DNA of 64,000 nucleotides from Lachnospiraceae bacterium (GCA_029053015.1 JAIDHX010000013.1:1-64000), one strand, 5' to 3'; shown: positions 16,557 to 25,928, counted from the first letter of the stretch. Notes: generated by a model not told the origin, from the sequence alone. Program-made: numbers and translations.

Positions 16557-17852
16557 TCAGTCGTCTACATCAAAATTTTCCAGAAGACTTGCCTTCTTCG
16601 CCGGCTTTACATCACCGTGCTTTACCTGTGTCATCGTCAAAAATGCCAGCAGGGAGAAAATCATGGCGTAGGGGAACAGCGTTCTGTAAGACACATGCTC
16701 CAAAAGGAAGCCGGACAAAATCGGCGTCATAATCTGCGCTGCCATGGAAAAGGTATAGTAGGTTCCGGTAAACTTTCCGATATCCGCACCCTCGCTCATC
16801 GCCACTATCATCGGGTAGGAATTGACATTGATGGCCGCCCATGCCACACCAATCAAGGCAAATGCCACATTGATGACAGGCGTATACTCCGTGACAAAAA
16901 TAGCGGCAAAATAGCAGGCTGCCATCAGAACCACACCGCCCATAATTGTTTTTTTCCTGCCAAAGCGGCTGGATATCTGTCCAATTGGAATATAACTTAT
17001 AATCGCCGCCACCGTAGCCACCATCAGGCAGTCGGCAAAACCGCCGCTCTCCAGTTCCCACACTACCGTCGTATAGCGGGAAAAAGCGGTTGTCACTGCA
17101 TTGTACGCCGTAAACCACAGGAAAATAGACGCCAGCATAAAGATCATACTGCGCTTTACTTCGGGCGCAAGCACGGTTCCCTTTTTCTCTTCCTTTTTCT
17201 CTGCTTTTTCCTCAATGCTATCCATTGCTTCTTCCGCTGCCACCTGCGCCGCAATCTTTTTTTCGCGGATGGTCAGTACCAGAACAAGCACCGCAACTAT
17301 CATAACTGCCGCAATGCTGATAAAGAGCGGCTCATAGTTAGGTGTGAGACCTGTTCCCACCAGAAGCTTTATCATAATCAGGGAATAGACGCCGCCGACA
17401 GCCCCCAAAAGGTTAATCACCGCATTGGCGCGGCTGCGCAGTCTGTTCGGCGTTAAATCCGGCATAAGCGCTACCGCGGGAGAGCGGTAGATTCCCATGG
17501 ATATCAGCACACCAAACAGGGCGCCCACAAACAGCGGCAGATTTTTCGCCTGATCCGCAACGGGCAGCAACAGCAGAAAAATAACCGCCAGCACAGTTCC
17601 CGTAATAATAAACGGGGTTCTCTTCCCCAGCTTTGTATCCACTTTATCTGAAATGCTTCCAAATATCGGCAAAAGGAAAATTGCCAGCACATTGTCGAGC
17701 GCCATAACCACACCGGTAACTGTCTCGCCCAGACCAAACGTATTTTTCAGCATCAGCGGAATAATATTGTCATACACCTGCCAGAAACTGCTGATGGACA
17801 AAAAAGCCAGTCCGATTAAAAAAGTGCGCCCATAGTTTAATTTTTTACCCAT
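16557..17852 (-). CDS. MFS transporter (SLC45/GPH-like)
   Basis: About 431 residues and 12 membrane segments, with a charged central loop rich in Glu and Lys (EEKAEKKEEKK). FGSISDKVDTKLGKRTPFII is the loop 2-3 motif of sugar:cation symporter-like MFS proteins, and SSRFGRKKTIMGG is its second-half repeat. The substrate is probably a sugar or glycoside, inferred only from family resemblance. Start set at ATG 17850-17852, because a TATAAT box overlaps the longer reading and AGGAAAGGG lies before the chosen ATG. Divergent from the ABC-F gene; probably operonic with the GDPD gene. Confidence 0.87.
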   Translation of the reverse strand: MGKKLNYGRTFLIGLAFLSISSFWQVYDNIIPLMLKNTFGLGETVTGVVMALDNVLAIFLLPIFGSISDKVDTKLGKRTPFIITGTVLAVIFLLLLPVADQAKNLPLFVGALFGVLISMGIYRSPAVALMPDLTPNRLRSRANAVINLLGAVGGVYSLIMIKLLVGTGLTPNYEPLFISIAAVMIVAVLVLVLTIREKKIAAQVAAEEAMDSIEEKAEKKEEKKGTVLAPEVKRSMIFMLASIFLWFTAYNAVTTAFSRYTTVVWELESGGFADCLMVATVAAIISYIPIGQISSRFGRKKTIMGGVVLMAACYFAAIFVTEYTPVINVAFALIGVAWAAINVNSYPMIVAMSEGADIGKFTGTYYTFSMAAQIMTPILSGFLLEHVSYRTLFPYAMIFSLLAFLTMTQVKHGDVKPAKKASLLENFDVDD

Positions 17853-17891
17853 ATCCGTACCCTTTCCTACTTCCGTTTTTTCCATTTTATC

Positions 17892-17897
17892 ATTATA
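17892..17897 (-). promoter_or_regulatory. Extended -10 promoter of the MFS-GDPD operon
   Basis: TGATATAAT (TGn extension plus TATAAT) on the minus strand, ending about 40 bp upstream of the chosen MFS start; no good -35 at normal spacing, as allowed for extended -10 promoters. Confidence 0.5.
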
Positions 17898-18057
17898 TCA
17901 AGGCAAGTTCAACGGGTTTTCACAGTGCCTTTTTTCTTTAATTGTAAAAATCCTCTTGAAAAAGCCCCGTTTTCATGTAAAAATAGGAAACGGCAGATTG
18001 AAAGATGCCTGACGATACCGATGTAACAGGATTGAAAAAAGAGAAAGGGTTAAACAT

Positions 18058-19692
18058 ATGATTTCTGCAAACAACGTAACCTACAGGGTAGGAAAAAAAG
18101 CATTATTTGAAGACGTAAATATAAAATTTACCGAAGGCAACTGCTACGGTCTTATCGGCGCCAACGGAGCCGGCAAATCCACTTTCCTGAAAATACTTTC
18201 CGGACAGCTTGAGACCACAAACGGCGATATCTTCATCACGCCCGGTCAGCGCCTCTCCGTGCTGGAACAGGATCATTTCAAATATGACGAGTACACGGTT
18301 CTGGATTTGGTTATCATGGGCAATGAAAGACTTTATCAGATTATGAAGGAAAAAGAAGCCATCTATGCCAAGGAGGATTTTACCGACGAGGACGGCATCC
18401 GCGCCAGCGAACTGGAAGCAGAATTTGCAGAGATGGACGGCTGGGAAGCAGAATCAAGCGCCGCCTCCCTCTTAAACGGTCTGGGCATCGACACGGCGCT
18501 TCATTATGTGCAGATGAAGGACTTAAACGGCAATGAAAAGGTGAAAATCCTGCTCGCCAAGGCGCTTTTCGGCAATCCCGACATCCTGCTTTTAGACGAG
18601 CCGACCAACCATTTGGATCTGGATGCCATCGCGTGGCTGGAAAACTTCCTTATTGAATTTGAAAATACCGTTATCGTGGTTTCCCACGACCGTTACTTTT
18701 TAAATAAGGTATGTACGCATACTGCCGACATCGACTATGGCAAGATCCAGCTCTACGCAGGTAATTACGATTTCTGGTATGAGTCCAGTCAGCTTTTAAT
18801 CCGGCAGATGAAGGAAGCCAACAAAAAGAAAGAGGAAAAAATCAAGGAACTGCAGGAATTCATCTCCCGCTTCTCCGCCAATGCCTCCAAGTCCAAGCAG
18901 GCGACCGCAAGAAAGCGCGCGCTGGAAAAAATCGAGCTCGACGAGATTCGCCCTTCCAGCAGAAAATATCCGTATATTGATTTCCGTCCCGACAGGGAAA
19001 TCGGCAACGAAGTCCTGACTGTGGAGCATCTCTCCAAGACCGTAAACGGAGAAAAGGTGTTAAACGACATCTCCTTTATCGTAGGGCACGACGACAAGAT
19101 TGCCTTTGTCGGCAGCAATGAACAGGCTAAGACTACCCTGTTCCAGATTCTTGCGGGCGAGCTTGAGCCTGACGAGGGCACCTACAAATGGGGCGTTACC
19201 ACCTCACAGGCCTATTTCCCCAAGGATAATACGGCGGAATTTGACAGCGACCTCACCATTGCCGACTGGCTGACCGGCTATTCACCGGTAAAGGATGTCA
19301 CCTATGTGCGCGGCTTCCTCGGACGTATGCTTTTTGCCGGCGAGGACGGTGTGAAAAAAGTTAAAGTGCTTTCCGGTGGTGAAAAGGTCCGCTGTCTTTT
19401 GTCCAAAATGATGATAAGCGGCGCAAACTGCTTAATCCTTGACGAGCCGACCAACCACCTCGACATGGAATCCATCACCGCGCTCAACAACGGACTGATT
19501 AAATTCGGCGGCGTGGAGCTTTTCTCCTGCCATGACCACCAGTTTGTGCAGACCACGGCAAACCGCATTATGGAAATCCTGCCGGACGGCACTCTGATTG
19601 ACAAGATTACAACCTATGACGAATATCTTGCCAGCGATGAAATGGCAAGAAAGCGCACTGTCTATACCAAGACCACTGAGGACGAGGACTAA
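18058..19692 (+). CDS. ABC-F family ATPase (YkpA/YbiT-like)
   Basis: 544 residues with two ABC domains and no membrane segments; ABC-F proteins act on the ribosome, tuning translation or protecting from antibiotics. Domain 1 has GANGAGKST (Walker A) and LLLDEPTNHLD (Walker B). The signature motif is changed to LNGNE from LSGGE. Domain 2 has an atypical Walker A, GSNEQAKTT, an intact LSGGEKVR and ILDEPTNHLD. A linker of ~70 residues rich in Lys and Glu, including FSANASKSKQATARKR, joins them. GAAAGGG precedes the ATG. The PHP gene follows 38 bp downstream and is probably co-transcribed. Confidence 0.9.
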   Translation: MISANNVTYRVGKKALFEDVNIKFTEGNCYGLIGANGAGKSTFLKILSGQLETTNGDIFITPGQRLSVLEQDHFKYDEYTVLDLVIMGNERLYQIMKEKEAIYAKEDFTDEDGIRASELEAEFAEMDGWEAESSAASLLNGLGIDTALHYVQMKDLNGNEKVKILLAKALFGNPDILLLDEPTNHLDLDAIAWLENFLIEFENTVIVVSHDRYFLNKVCTHTADIDYGKIQLYAGNYDFWYESSQLLIRQMKEANKKKEEKIKELQEFISRFSANASKSKQATARKRALEKIELDEIRPSSRKYPYIDFRPDREIGNEVLTVEHLSKTVNGEKVLNDISFIVGHDDKIAFVGSNEQAKTTLFQILAGELEPDEGTYKWGVTTSQAYFPKDNTAEFDSDLTIADWLTGYSPVKDVTYVRGFLGRMLFAGEDGVKKVKVLSGGEKVRCLLSKMMISGANCLILDEPTNHLDMESITALNNGLIKFGGVELFSCHDHQFVQTTANRIMEILPDGTLIDKITTYDEYLASDEMARKRTVYTKTTEDED

Positions 19693-19730
19693 GAAAACGT
19701 GCGCAGAAGAAATGTGTATGGAGGACTACG

Positions 19731-20606
19731 ATGGTAGATTTACATGTCCATTCCAGCTATTCCGACGGCTCCTTTTCCCCGAAGGAGTTGGTCGAATATG
19801 CTTTAAACCACAATATCAGCGCTTTTGCGCTCACGGACCATGACACGGTGTCAGGACTTGACGAAGCAATTTCCCATGCGGAAATGCTCTCCGGAAAGGT
19901 CTGTGCTGCAAATCCTGCCGGAAATACCGTTGAGGTCATTTCCGGCATTGAATTTTCTACCGAGTATGAAGGGCGTGACATTCATATTGTGGGGCTTTTC
20001 ATCGACTATAAGAGTGAGCAATTTCAGAATTATATTACTTCCTTTGTGGAATCCAGAGAAATCCGAAATGAAAAAATGTGCCGTCTGCTGAAAGAGCGCG
20101 GCATCGATATCACCTATGACAAATTAAAAGAAGCATTTCCGGGCGCTGTTATCACAAGGGCACATTATGCCCGCTTTCTGACAGACAACGGCTATACCGG
20201 CAGCATGAAGGAGGCCTTTGAACGCTATGTGGGCGACTATGCGCCCTGCTTTGTTCCCCGTGAAAAGGTAACACCCGCACAGGCTGTACGCCTGATACGG
20301 GAGGCATCCGGTATTCCCGTTCTCGCCCATCCTACCCTCTATCGCATGAACAGCGCGCGCTTAGAGCAGCTTGTCATGGAGCTAAAGGCAGCAGGACTGC
20401 TCGCCATAGAGGCCATCTATTCTACCTATAGCCCTGCGGAAACCCGCGAGATACATGCCATCGCCGATAAATACGGGCTTGCCGTCAGCGGCGGCTCCGA
20501 TTTTCACGGCGCCAACAAGCCCGGGCTGCAGTTTGGCACCGGCTACGGCAGGCTCTATATCCATGAAGAGATTCTTGACAAACTGAAAGCACTGCTGCAG
20601 CCCTAA
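19731..20606 (+). CDS. PHP-domain phosphoesterase (RNase AM / YciV-like)
   Basis: 291 residues. It starts MVDLHVHSSYSDGSFSP, with the metal-binding HxH of PHP domains at residues 5-7, then ALTDHDTVSG, GIEFSTEYEGRDIHIVG, VLAHPTLYR and SGGSDFHGANKP, which supply the remaining His and Asp ligands. Proteins of this family remove 5' nucleotides from short RNA or hydrolyse 3',5'-nucleoside bisphosphates. GGAGG precedes the ATG. It follows the ABC-F gene by 38 bp. Its stop overlaps the end of the opposing HTH pseudogene by 4 nt. Confidence 0.9.
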   Translation: MVDLHVHSSYSDGSFSPKELVEYALNHNISAFALTDHDTVSGLDEAISHAEMLSGKVCAANPAGNTVEVISGIEFSTEYEGRDIHIVGLFIDYKSEQFQNYITSFVESREIRNEKMCRLLKERGIDITYDKLKEAFPGAVITRAHYARFLTDNGYTGSMKEAFERYVGDYAPCFVPREKVTPAQAVRLIREASGIPVLAHPTLYRMNSARLEQLVMELKAAGLLAIEAIYSTYSPAETREIHAIADKYGLAVSGGSDFHGANKPGLQFGTGYGRLYIHEEILDKLKALLQP

Positions 20607-21266
20607 GTGCCGTCACGGTTCTGCCGTGTCATCAAGAGCGGAAATCCCATATCATACAGCGTTTCATTGATTTCCGCCAGCAGCTCCATACCGCCTGCAT
20701 GATATTTCTCTGTCAAATACCAGCAGACCACCATATCTGCCGCCAGGCTTTTTGACAGACAATAGCCATATTTCCGTAAAAGACCATCGGTTTCTGCAAA
20801 GGACATGCCCTGTGAAACGGCGATTGCCAGAAGCGCCTGCTTTGTCGGCTCTTTTGTCTTATAAAGCCGGAACATGCGCTCACTGATTTGCGCGCCCTCA
20901 TACAGCGTCTTCAGCAGACCCGTATACCCCTTGCGCACCTCAGATAACCCGTCTTCATGCTCTGCCAGAGAAAGCCCCGCTCTGTTGGCAAGTCTTTCCA
21001 TCTCCTGCTGCTGCATCTGAAAAGCAGCGCCTGCATTGTAAACTACCCTGTAAATGGATTTTCTGTACTGTATACTATAGGAATGGTTTTCCCAATAGGA
21101 TAGATTCTGCCTCGAGCAGCCCAAAAGGCCGTAGAACTCCTCTCTGCCGATTCCGCTTTTTTTTATACGTCTCCGCCAGTTCTTTAATGGACTCCACAAA
21201 ACTCTGCTCCAGCACAATATTCCGTGTCCGCAGCCAGTTTTCTATGAAATTGTAGTTTATGTTCAC
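20603..21266 (-). pseudogene. HTH protein split by a +1 frameshift in an A8 run
   Basis: Begins at a GTG (21264-21266) with GGAGG 6 nt upstream, reading MNINYNFIENWLRTRN. After LAETYKKK the frame runs off, but removing one base from the A8 run (T8 on the plus strand, 21157-21164) joins it to SGIGREEFYGLLGCSRQNLS and onward to the stop, giving a ~220-residue protein. The joined region contains an HTH-like stretch (LLGCSRQNLSYWEN). The C-terminus ends YLTEKYHAGG..EINETLYDMGFPLL. Either an inactivating indel, a sequencing error, or slippage on the A8 tract. It is ~100 bp downstream of the third maturase gene in the same direction and might regulate that operon; function otherwise unknown. Confidence 0.7.
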
Positions 21267-21369
21267 AATATTCCTCCTGTATTCCTTCTGCCCTTTTTGT
21301 AAGTGCAGCCCTTTTAGACAGTGCCGCTTTGTACTGCCTGCTTCCCCTGTCGGCTAATCCCATTATACC

Positions 21370-22752
21370 TTATAATTCTGCATAGGGATTATTCTCTTTG
21401 GATGCCAGCCAGCATCTTGGGTCCATGCCAAATGGATTCTGCTTCAAAAAATACTTGATGGCAAAGCAGCCTGCCCCGCACTGTTCCAGATGCGCACATT
21501 CCCTGCAGTTAGTATCGCGCTTTTCCTGCGGCGGAGAGAGAATATCCGCTATCTTTTTGGAATTCCAGATATCATACAGGCTGTCTCTGCCTATATTTCC
21601 AACTGTCATTTCCGGTACATCCATCAGCTTTTCACATACGCTGATGTCTCCGTTTGGCAGAATAACCATGGTCCGCCTGAACGCCCCGCAAAAAATAATA
21701 TCCTTTTCATCCTTCCACTTTTTTGTGTTGGAGGTCGCTTCCACTGACATTTTATCCGCAATCTGCTTTCTGCCTTCCGCAATCAGCGTTTTCACCTCCT
21801 CCATCTGCCGCTCACTGATTAATAGCTCCGCGCCGCCTCTTCCACAGGCGCTTACATCAAATCTGTCAAGCGTCAGCTTATTGACCCCGATGCGACTGCA
21901 CAGTGCAATCAGTTTTTGAATATCCTGCAGATTACATGGCGTAAGCACAGTCTTTACATTGACAGAGATGCCTGCTGCCGTAAGCCGTTCGATTCCTCTC
22001 ACTACCTTGATAAAGGAATCGTTTGTCGCCGTCAATTTGTGATGAATATCCGGCACCGCACTGTCCATGCTGATCTGCAGCGCCCGCACTCCCAATGCCT
22101 GAAACCTTTCGACCGCCTCCCCGTCTATCAGGCTTCCGTTGGTACAGATATACGGCATAATATCCTGACGTGCAAGCTCCTGCAGAATATCATAGAATCC
22201 CTTGTAGAGCATGGGTTCTCCACCCGTCAGCGTGCACTTCAGAACCCCCATTTCTCCCGCCTGTCTGATACAATGAAGCCATGTTTCTGTCCCTATTTCC
22301 TTATATTTATCCTGTCCCGATGCATTGAAGCAGTATATGCACCGGAAATTGCATACATTTGTCAGGGATAAAAACAATTCGCATGGCGTATCACACCTTT
22401 CCTGTTCTGCAAGAACGCCTTTCTTTGTATGGTATAAAAAATCAGACGGCGCATATCTGTGCGCTTTCCGCTCCGGCTTTTCCAGCCAGTCAACACAGGA
22501 TTCCAATTCTTTCAGTGTCTTATATACAATCGTCCTTACAGCCTCCGGCTCCAGCCCATAAGTCTGCTCCGTCAGATAACAAATCTGTTCCGGATTCCAC
22601 TCTCCCGTGCAGTTTGCCAGAAGAAACGCCTCCAGTGGCGCAATTGCCCTGTTACAGTCCGTAATCAATTCTATGATCCAGCAAAAATTGGGGAACTTCT
22701 TGATACGAACCGTATCCTTCAGCACAGGATATTTCTCTTTGTTATGCTCCAT
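21370..22752 (-). CDS. RRE-radical SAM-SPASM peptide maturase 3
   Basis: 460 residues. N-terminal PqqD/RRE-like domain (~8-100, starting YPVLKDTVRIKK) for leader binding; radical SAM core with CNFRCIYC (Cys134, 138, 141) and TGGEP; C-terminal SPASM domain with CGAF...CEKL, then CRECAHLEQCGAGC and a last Cys in DPRCW, enough for two auxiliary 4Fe-4S clusters. Such enzymes make thioether or C-C bonds in RiPP precursors. Closely similar to maturase 1 (same openings, CTLTGGEP, YICTNGSL), so a duplication. GGGAGGAGGGG precedes the ATG; 14 bp after maturase 2. Probably last gene of the precursor operon. Confidence 0.9.
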   Translation of the reverse strand: MEHNKEKYPVLKDTVRIKKFPNFCWIIELITDCNRAIAPLEAFLLANCTGEWNPEQICYLTEQTYGLEPEAVRTIVYKTLKELESCVDWLEKPERKAHRYAPSDFLYHTKKGVLAEQERCDTPCELFLSLTNVCNFRCIYCFNASGQDKYKEIGTETWLHCIRQAGEMGVLKCTLTGGEPMLYKGFYDILQELARQDIMPYICTNGSLIDGEAVERFQALGVRALQISMDSAVPDIHHKLTATNDSFIKVVRGIERLTAAGISVNVKTVLTPCNLQDIQKLIALCSRIGVNKLTLDRFDVSACGRGGAELLISERQMEEVKTLIAEGRKQIADKMSVEATSNTKKWKDEKDIIFCGAFRRTMVILPNGDISVCEKLMDVPEMTVGNIGRDSLYDIWNSKKIADILSPPQEKRDTNCRECAHLEQCGAGCFAIKYFLKQNPFGMDPRCWLASKENNPYAEL

Positions 22753-22766
22753 ATCACCCCTCCTCC

Positions 22767-24161
22767 CTATTCCCCGTCAAATATATTGTTTGCGCCAATA
22801 AACCGAAAGCAGCGCGGGTCCATCGACCATGGATTCCCCGTCTGCATGTGGGAAAAGACAAAGCAGCCCGTCTGGCAGCGCTCCAGATATTCACATTCTG
22901 CGCAGGCCGCATCCAAAGCCTTGTTGTCCGGACAGGTAATGCGGTCCGGTTTATAAGAGTTCCATATCTCCTCCAGACTGTTTTCCTGAATCCTTCCCAG
23001 AACAAATTCATCCAGCCCTCCCAGCGCTTCACAAAAGGTAATTCTGCCATCCGAAAGAATGGTCAGGCTGTCCTTTATGCCGCCGCATTTTGCAATATCC
23101 TGCGGACCTGACCATCTGCCGCATACATCGGGAATCTCACTGATACGCATCCCACCATACATTTTGCTCCCTGCCTCTGCTGTTCTCTGCACTCTTTTGA
23201 GCGCTTCCTCTCCCAGAAGTAGCCTTCTGCCGCCCCTGCTGTTTTCCGTCAGGACATATGGCGCCAAATGCACAAAATCCACGCCCTCTGCCGCACAAAA
23301 GGCAAGCAGTCCCTCCACTTCGTTTTCATTGTTCGGCGTCAGCACCATTTTTACCCTGATATAAAATCCATACTGCTTTAACAGCCTGACCGCCCGCTTT
23401 ACCTTCTCCAAATCCTGCCTGCTCTCGGTAATTTTGTCATATACAGCTTCTGTCACGGCAGGCAGGCTTACATGTATGTATTCCGCGCCGGCACGCCGCA
23501 GCGCTCTCACCATGTCCTCGTCGAGAAGGGTTCCGTTGGTAGAAATTTTAGTGTAAATTCCTTTTTCACTGCAAAATGCTATCAGCCTCAGAAAATCCCT
23601 GTACAGAAATGGTTCTCCGCCCGTAAATGTGATTTCCTGCACTCCTATGGCGTGCGCCTGCTCAATCACACGAATCCATTCCTCTGCTTTTACTTCCTGT
23701 TTTCTGCTGCTGTCGCTGCTGTTAAAGCAATAATCACATTTGTGGTTACAATACTGTGTCAGGGCGATTGTCAGTCTGTATGGGTATGTATCCCTGAGCG
23801 GAGAATATTCCCAGAGGGCGCTTGTTTTCAGACGAGCCAAATCAAAGATATTTCTTTCCTTTTGTGCGCTCCTGTAAAATGCAATCTCTCCTGCATATTT
23901 GTTCAAAGTCTCCTGCACCTGTTCTTCTGCCTCTTTCGTGGATGCTTCAAAAATACCCCTGTAAATCTCCATCATTTCTTCTAATGTCCTGACGCCATTA
24001 CAGAGCAGCAGAACCACAAATTTCCTCTTATCCTCCAGAACAGAATCCCCTGTTCTGCAATTGCTGACAATGTAACGCCCTTTGCTTACACGGACATGGA
24101 TATATTTTTTTAACAAAGGATACTGTAAGCGCCGGTTATCCCAATCAAAGCCTTCCCTCAT
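22767..24161 (-). CDS. RRE-radical SAM-SPASM peptide maturase 2 (divergent)
   Basis: 464 residues with the same three-part build: RRE-like domain (~14-100, YPLLKKYIHVRVSKGRY, FVVLLLCNGVRTLEEM), radical SAM motif CNHKCDYC (Cys138, 142, 145) with TFTGGEPF, and SPASM Cys in CGGI...CEAL, CAECEYLERCQTGC and DPRCF. It is clearly more distant from maturases 1 and 3 than they are from each other, suggesting a different residue target or bond. AGGAGG precedes the ATG, 12 bp after maturase 1. The middle position argues that all three act on the same peptide. Confidence 0.9.
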   Translation of the reverse strand: MREGFDWDNRRLQYPLLKKYIHVRVSKGRYIVSNCRTGDSVLEDKRKFVVLLLCNGVRTLEEMMEIYRGIFEASTKEAEEQVQETLNKYAGEIAFYRSAQKERNIFDLARLKTSALWEYSPLRDTYPYRLTIALTQYCNHKCDYCFNSSDSSRKQEVKAEEWIRVIEQAHAIGVQEITFTGGEPFLYRDFLRLIAFCSEKGIYTKISTNGTLLDEDMVRALRRAGAEYIHVSLPAVTEAVYDKITESRQDLEKVKRAVRLLKQYGFYIRVKMVLTPNNENEVEGLLAFCAAEGVDFVHLAPYVLTENSRGGRRLLLGEEALKRVQRTAEAGSKMYGGMRISEIPDVCGRWSGPQDIAKCGGIKDSLTILSDGRITFCEALGGLDEFVLGRIQENSLEEIWNSYKPDRITCPDNKALDAACAECEYLERCQTGCFVFSHMQTGNPWSMDPRCFRFIGANNIFDGE

Positions 24162-24173
24162 ACGCCCTCCTGT

Positions 24174-25544
24174 CTAATCGATAAACTGATTGTTTTTGTA
24201 GTCGGCACGCCAGCATTTCGGGTCCGGACCGTAAAGCCTCTTTGTCACAAACAGCTTGGCGGCATAGCATCCGCTTCCGCACTCGGAAAGATGCTCACAG
24301 CTTCTGCATGGTTCATCATACTGTTCCTTGGGCGGCATGGTGATTTCCTCGATTCTCTTTGACTTCCACATCTCACCGATTGGCATATCCCTAAAATTGC
24401 CTACGCTCATTTCCGGGATATTTTCCAGCTTTTCGCACACGGCATATTCCCCGTCCGACATGATAACAAAGGACTGGATAAAAGCGCCGCACATCACGAT
24501 GTCCTCTTTGCATCTCCAGTTGCGGGAGCCGGAAATCAGATTGATGTTCATATCCTTGATTTCCTCCTTCTTCTGCCTCACAATCTCTTTAAGCTTCTCG
24601 TTTTGCTCACTGCTCAGGAAAAAATAATTGCCTCCGCGCCCGCTGTAGCTTAAGTCATACCTGTCCAGTACCAGATTAGACACGCCGAGACTGTGGCACA
24701 ATGTAATCAAATCCGCCGTACTATCCAGGTTCTGCGGCAGAATAACAGCCTTTACATAAACCTTGATTCCCAGCTCCACCAGTCTCTCTATGGCATGTGT
24801 AATCACGGGAAATGTATGTGCAGAACAGGTCATCCTATCGTGCTCGGACGGTGATGCAGAGTCCAGACTGATCTGCACCACAGGTATCTTCAATGCATGC
24901 AGTTTCAAAATTGCCTCTTCCCCCAAAAGGCTCCCATTGGTACATATGTACGGCAGAATATCATTTTTTACCAACGTCTCCAGAATCTCAAAAAATCCGG
25001 GATGCAGAAGCGGTTCTCCACCCGTCAGGGTACATTTCACCACGCCCAGCGCTTTCATCTGCCTGACTGCCTCCAGCCACTGTTCTGTACTAAGCTCGGT
25101 ACTCTTCCCTGTGCCGGAGCTGTTGTAGCAGTAGATACATCTGAAGTTGCAGTTCTTTGTAAGCGCAAGCACGGCCTCTGCCGGCGTCTCAAACCTGCCT
25201 CTTTTATTGTTTTCCTGCATGCGTGCGTGGTATAAAAAAGATTCCGGCATATACCGCCGTTTCTGCTTGTATGGCTTTTCACTGAAATCAATACATGCTG
25301 CCAGTTTTTTTAAGGTATCATGTACCCGTTTCTTCGCTGTTTTTTTGTCTGTCTGAAAGGTTTCCCCGTATATACGCTCTATTTCCGGCATTTTATATTG
25401 CCCATTACAAAGTGACAGGATAAAACATTCGCCGGGAGAAGCGATGATTCCGCTGTCGCTCATAAGTTCTGCAACCCAGCAGAATGCTTCCATCTTTTTA
25501 ATTCGTACCGTGTCCTTGAGAACCGGATAAATTTTTTGTTTCAT
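24174..25544 (-). CDS. RRE-radical SAM-SPASM peptide maturase 1
   Basis: 456 residues from ATG 25542-25544 (AAGGAG 5 nt upstream); a 16-codon longer reading has no ribosome site. Residues ~5-100 form an RRE/PqqD-like domain. Radical SAM motif CNFRCIYC has Cys132, 136 and 139; CTLTGGEP is the SAM-binding GGE motif. SPASM cysteines are at 352, 370, 413, 416, 422, 426 and 444. The enzyme would use SAM and three iron-sulfur clusters to crosslink the six-Cys peptide encoded 74 bp upstream. Bond type (sactionine, ranthionine or other) cannot be told from sequence. Confidence 0.91.
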   Translation of the reverse strand: MKQKIYPVLKDTVRIKKMEAFCWVAELMSDSGIIASPGECFILSLCNGQYKMPEIERIYGETFQTDKKTAKKRVHDTLKKLAACIDFSEKPYKQKRRYMPESFLYHARMQENNKRGRFETPAEAVLALTKNCNFRCIYCYNSSGTGKSTELSTEQWLEAVRQMKALGVVKCTLTGGEPLLHPGFFEILETLVKNDILPYICTNGSLLGEEAILKLHALKIPVVQISLDSASPSEHDRMTCSAHTFPVITHAIERLVELGIKVYVKAVILPQNLDSTADLITLCHSLGVSNLVLDRYDLSYSGRGGNYFFLSSEQNEKLKEIVRQKKEEIKDMNINLISGSRNWRCKEDIVMCGAFIQSFVIMSDGEYAVCEKLENIPEMSVGNFRDMPIGEMWKSKRIEEITMPPKEQYDEPCRSCEHLSECGSGCYAAKLFVTKRLYGPDPKCWRADYKNNQFID

Positions 25545-25618
25545 AAACACTCCTTTTCCTATGTTTTGCGTGCTGCATTCTATAATAAACATGCGGGCTA
25601 ACGGTTACATAAGGTTAC

Positions 25619-25852
25619 TTAGAATGCAAATGACGTAACTGTACAGCCGCCCTTGCACTTATTCGGTGTCGCATCAGGTACGCAAATGGAAGAAACCGCC
25701 ACACAGGTTCCACAGCAATAGCCGTTAAACGCCAGCGCCTCCTGCATTGCCTTATTCTGTTCCTCTTCGGTACTGCCCTGCGCTTTTTCCAGGCCGTCCA
25801 GTACCGCCTTATATCCTTGAATCAACTGGTTAATATCTCTGTTCTCTGCCAT
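25619..25852 (-). CDS. Cys-rich RiPP precursor peptide (six Cys in the last 32 residues)
   Basis: 77 residues from ATG 25850-25852 (GGAGA 9 nt upstream; a GTG two codons earlier is also possible). Residues 1-44 form an acidic, Cys-free helical leader (INQLIQGYKAVLDGLEKAQG). The C-terminal core carries Cys46, 47, 50, 57, 66 and 70, spaced CC-X2-C-X6-C-X8-C-X3-C, rich in Thr, Ser, Val and Gly, ending TSFAF. Directly followed by three radical SAM-SPASM maturases, which makes a thioether-type RiPP the best reading. The leader-core boundary is probably around Gly44-Tyr45. No dedicated protease or exporter is adjacent. I could not match it to a named family by eye. Confidence 0.85.
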   Translation of the reverse strand: MAENRDINQLIQGYKAVLDGLEKAQGSTEEEQNKAMQEALAFNGYCCGTCVAVSSICVPDATPNKCKGGCTVTSFAF

Positions 25853-25928
25853 AGTCACATCTCTCCTTGTCTTTATTCAATTTATATTGTCTGCCCCATA
25901 AAGGCACTCAAAAGCAAAACCCTTAAAC

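Noticed and set aside
16617..17456. 279-codon plus-strand ORF opposite the MFS gene
   Set aside because: Antisense shadow of a clear 12-TM transporter; no ribosome site, composition rich in His, Arg and Gln as expected of reverse reading.
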